From Pseudomonadota bacterium (GTDB taxonomy: Bacteria; Pseudomonadota; Gammaproteobacteria; Burkholderiales; Nitrosomonadaceae), in NCBI GenBank assembly GCA_018240285.1, contig JAFEGA010000001.1:46210-110209 (forward strand): 64,000 bases of DNA, written 5' to 3'. Shown piece by piece: positions 62,243 to 64,000 of this stretch (the stretch's first letter is position 1; each line of letters starts with the position of its first letter). A model generated the notes under the pieces. That model saw only the letters and a program-made list of their open reading frames with translations, made no database searches and had not been told where the DNA came from. A program made the translations under genes and the position numbers.

Positions 62243-63350
62243 ATGGAAGCAGAAAAAATCAACGCAATTGCTAATCATCTCCAGGATCTCTCCAGCCGCG
62301 CCAGCGAATTACGGAGGTTTCTTTGACTTCGATACCAAACAGACCAGACTGAATGAGTTGACACGGCTACTCGAGGATCCGGCGATTTGGAATGATAGCC
62401 AGCGCACGCAAGAGATTGGGCGTGAGAAAAAGCAGCTGGAAGATACGATTGTCACTTTGGAGTCGATGGAGCAACAGCTCGATGACGCGCGCGAGCTGTT
62501 TCAAATTGCTAAAGATGAATCCGATGACGCAGCGTTAGAAAGTATTGCCGGTGATGTCGATAACGTAGAGAAAGCAATCGCGAATCTGGAATTTCGCCGC
62601 ATGTTTTCCGATCCGATGGATCCGAAGAATTGTTTTGTCGATATTCAATCAGGTTCAGGTGGAACGGAAGCGCAAGATTGGGCTTCGATGCTCGAACGCA
62701 TGTATCTGCGTTATTGCGAAAGGCAGGGATTGGCTGTTGAAGTTTTGGAGGAATCGCCGGGTGATATCGCTGGTATCAAAAGCGCTACTTTGAAAGTAAT
62801 GGGTGAATATGCGTATGGGTATTTACGCACGGAAACGGGGGTGCATCGATTGGTGAGAAAATCACCGTTCGATTCTGGTAATCGTCGGCATACGTCTTTT
62901 GCGAGTGTTTTTGTTTATCCGGAAGTCGATGACACAATAGAAATTGAAATAAATCCCGCCGATCTGCGAATTGATACGTTCCGCGCATCGGGAGCGGGTG
63001 GTCAGCATATTAATAAAACCGATTCCGCCATTCGTATTACCCACAATCCGACGGGGATAGTGGTGCAATGCCAAAGCGGTCGATCGCAGCATCGCAATAA
63101 AGCTGATGCGCTGGTGATGTTGAAATCGCGTTTATACGAAGCGGAACTGCGGAAAAGAAATGAAGAGAAGCAAGCCATAGAAGAAACAAAAACAGATATC
63201 GGCTGGGGTCATCAGATCCGATCGTATGTATTAGATCAATCGCGCATCAAAGATTTGCGGACAAATGTTGAAATTGGAAATACACAAAGTGTATTGGATG
63301 GAGATTTAAATAGTTTTATCGAAGCAAGTCTTAAACAGGGCGTTAAATAA
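62243..63350 (+). CDS. prfB: Peptide chain release factor 2 with +1 programmed frameshift
   Basis: RF2 reads UGA and UAA. The first frame runs 27 codons from ATG 62243 and ends in UGA at 62324-62326; after a +1 shift at CTT-TGA-C it continues from 62325 to 63350, giving 368 residues. The protein has the SPF stop-recognition motif (RKSPFDSG) and the GGQ catalytic motif ([17 protein letters not shown]). The internal SD-like GGAGG (62313-62317) lies three bases before CTT, as in other bacteria, so RF2 regulates its own synthesis. It lies just before the rRNA promoter. Confidence 0.94.
62311..62327 (+). promoter_or_regulatory. prfB +1 frameshift signal
   Basis: GGAGG (62313-62317) followed by TTT and the slippery CTT-TGA-C (62321-62327). 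Low RF2 favours the shift, high RF2 favours termination at UGA. The spacing is identical to the E. coli site. Confidence 0.9.
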
Positions 63351-63674
63351 TTTTTAGTAGTAAAATTTTGTGAGTGTCTGTAATTAAAGAAATTTTGCAG
63401 ATAATGTGGTTTTTCAAAATCGTTGTATGAAAAAAAATTGCAAAAAATGCTTGACCGGTAATCTAGGGTCTGTATAATTCCGTTTCTCGCTGCTTCGCAA
63501 CATTTAAAAAGTAGCAACGCTCTTTAAAAAAATACAATCGATAGGTGTGAGTACTTGATGAAAGAATAGATTCTATCAAGAATCGAAAAAATATTTTAGT
63601 ACTCGCAGGAAATATAGATATTGGTTTTTCGTGAATCAAAATCAAATACGTCAAGCGAGAGTTTTACCAGAATT
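63351..63674 (+). promoter_or_regulatory. rRNA promoter and leader
   Basis: A near-consensus promoter, TTGACC (63451-63456), 16 bp, TATAAT (63473-63478), sits behind an A-rich stretch that may act as an UP element. Downstream lies a boxA-like CGCTCTTTAAA (63518-63528) for antitermination. The first 100 bp after prfB show no clear terminator. Confidence 0.8.
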
Positions 63675-64000
63675 AAACTTAAGAGTTTGATCCTGGCTCA
63701 GATTGAACGCTGGCGGCATGCTTTACACATGCAAGTCGAACGGCAGCACGGGTGCTTGCACCTGGTGGCGAGTGGCGGACGGGTGAGTAATACATCGGAA
63801 CGTGTCCTTAAGTGGGGGATAACGCATCGAAAGATGTGCTAATACCGCATAATCTCTGAGGAGAAAAGTAGGGGATCGTAAGACCTTATGCTTTTGGAGC
63901 GGCCGATGTCTGATTAGCTAGTTGGTAAGGTAATGGCTTACCAAGGCGACGATCAGTAGTTGGTCTGAGAGGACGGCCAGCCACACTGGGACTGAGACAC
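63675..64000 (+). rRNA. rrs: 16S ribosomal RNA, 5' part
   Basis: Starts with AAACTTAAGAGTTTGATCC, equivalent to the 5' end of 16S rRNA, and runs through the universal GAACGCTGGCGGCATGC and CACATGCAAGTCGAACGGC regions to CACACTGGGACTGAGACAC at the window edge. About 326 of some 1530 bases are present. The sequence character is that of betaproteobacterial (Nitrosomonas-like) 16S. No tRNA, 23S or 5S lies in the window. Confidence 0.97.

Noticed and set aside
1..64000. CRISPR arrays, insertion sequences, tRNA genes or prophage
   Set aside because: No regularly spaced repeats, transposase-like ORFs, phage structural genes or tRNA cloverleaf sequences were seen on either strand.

Overview
The window comes from an ammonia-oxidiser-like betaproteobacterium, most likely Nitrosomonas or a close relative. 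The evidence is the 5' end of a 16S rRNA gene at the right edge, hopanoid genes at the left edge, and gene orders usual in Betaproteobacteria: purM-purN-DUF3108-rsmB, rpsP-rimM-trmD-rplS, yqgE-ruvX-pyrR-pyrB-pyrC', metX-metW, and EIIA-HPr-EI. This placement is from recognition of families and order, not from a database search.

Layout. 1-2.7 kb holds the end of a hopanoid cluster (hpnH, hpnB, hpnM). 2.7-6.5 kb is a leftward purine/RNA-modification operon. 6.7-12.2 kb carries a papain-like peptidase, a small membrane protein, an HpnO-like aminotransferase, a PerM-type permease, hda and a HAD phosphatase. 12.2-15.2 kb is an accessory island: hipBA with three regularly spaced operators, a truncated RelE/HigB-like toxin with an intact Xre antitoxin, and a ParE-type module. 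Two direct copies of a REP-like palindrome bracket it. 15.2-21.4 kb has an unknown membrane protein, lysS, a GAF-GGDEF protein and a PTS phosphorelay without sugar permease. 21.4-25.9 kb is a wrecked type I restriction locus: an hsdR 5' stub, a HEPN-domain protein, an hsdS 3' stub, rhuM and a complete hsdM.

26.1-30.1 kb contains metXW and assorted single genes. 30.1-34.9 kb is a tight leftward six-gene operon (a KdsB-like cytidylyltransferase, an HpaI-type aldolase, a 2-hydroxyacid dehydrogenase, an epimerase, a HAD phosphatase and pgl). It diverges from a rightward set of surface-polysaccharide genes at 35.1-39.6 kb, two of which contain poly-G tracts. Together they look like a pathway making and attaching an acidic sugar to a surface glycan. 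39.8-49.2 kb is mainly housekeeping (ribosome maturation, ubiquinone, pyrimidine synthesis with a catalytically dead dihydroorotase homologue). 49.3-62 kb holds peptidase, MlaA, redox, cell-envelope, alanine racemase and lysophospholipid transport genes, then the leftward ispD-ispF-thpR and tsaB-rimI-udg runs. 62.2-64 kb has prfB with its programmed +1 frameshift, and an rRNA promoter, leader and 16S start.

The most interesting places are the HEPN gene nested between two restriction-gene stubs, the sugar operon with its divergent, possibly phase-variable glycan genes, and the REP-bracketed toxin-antitoxin island.
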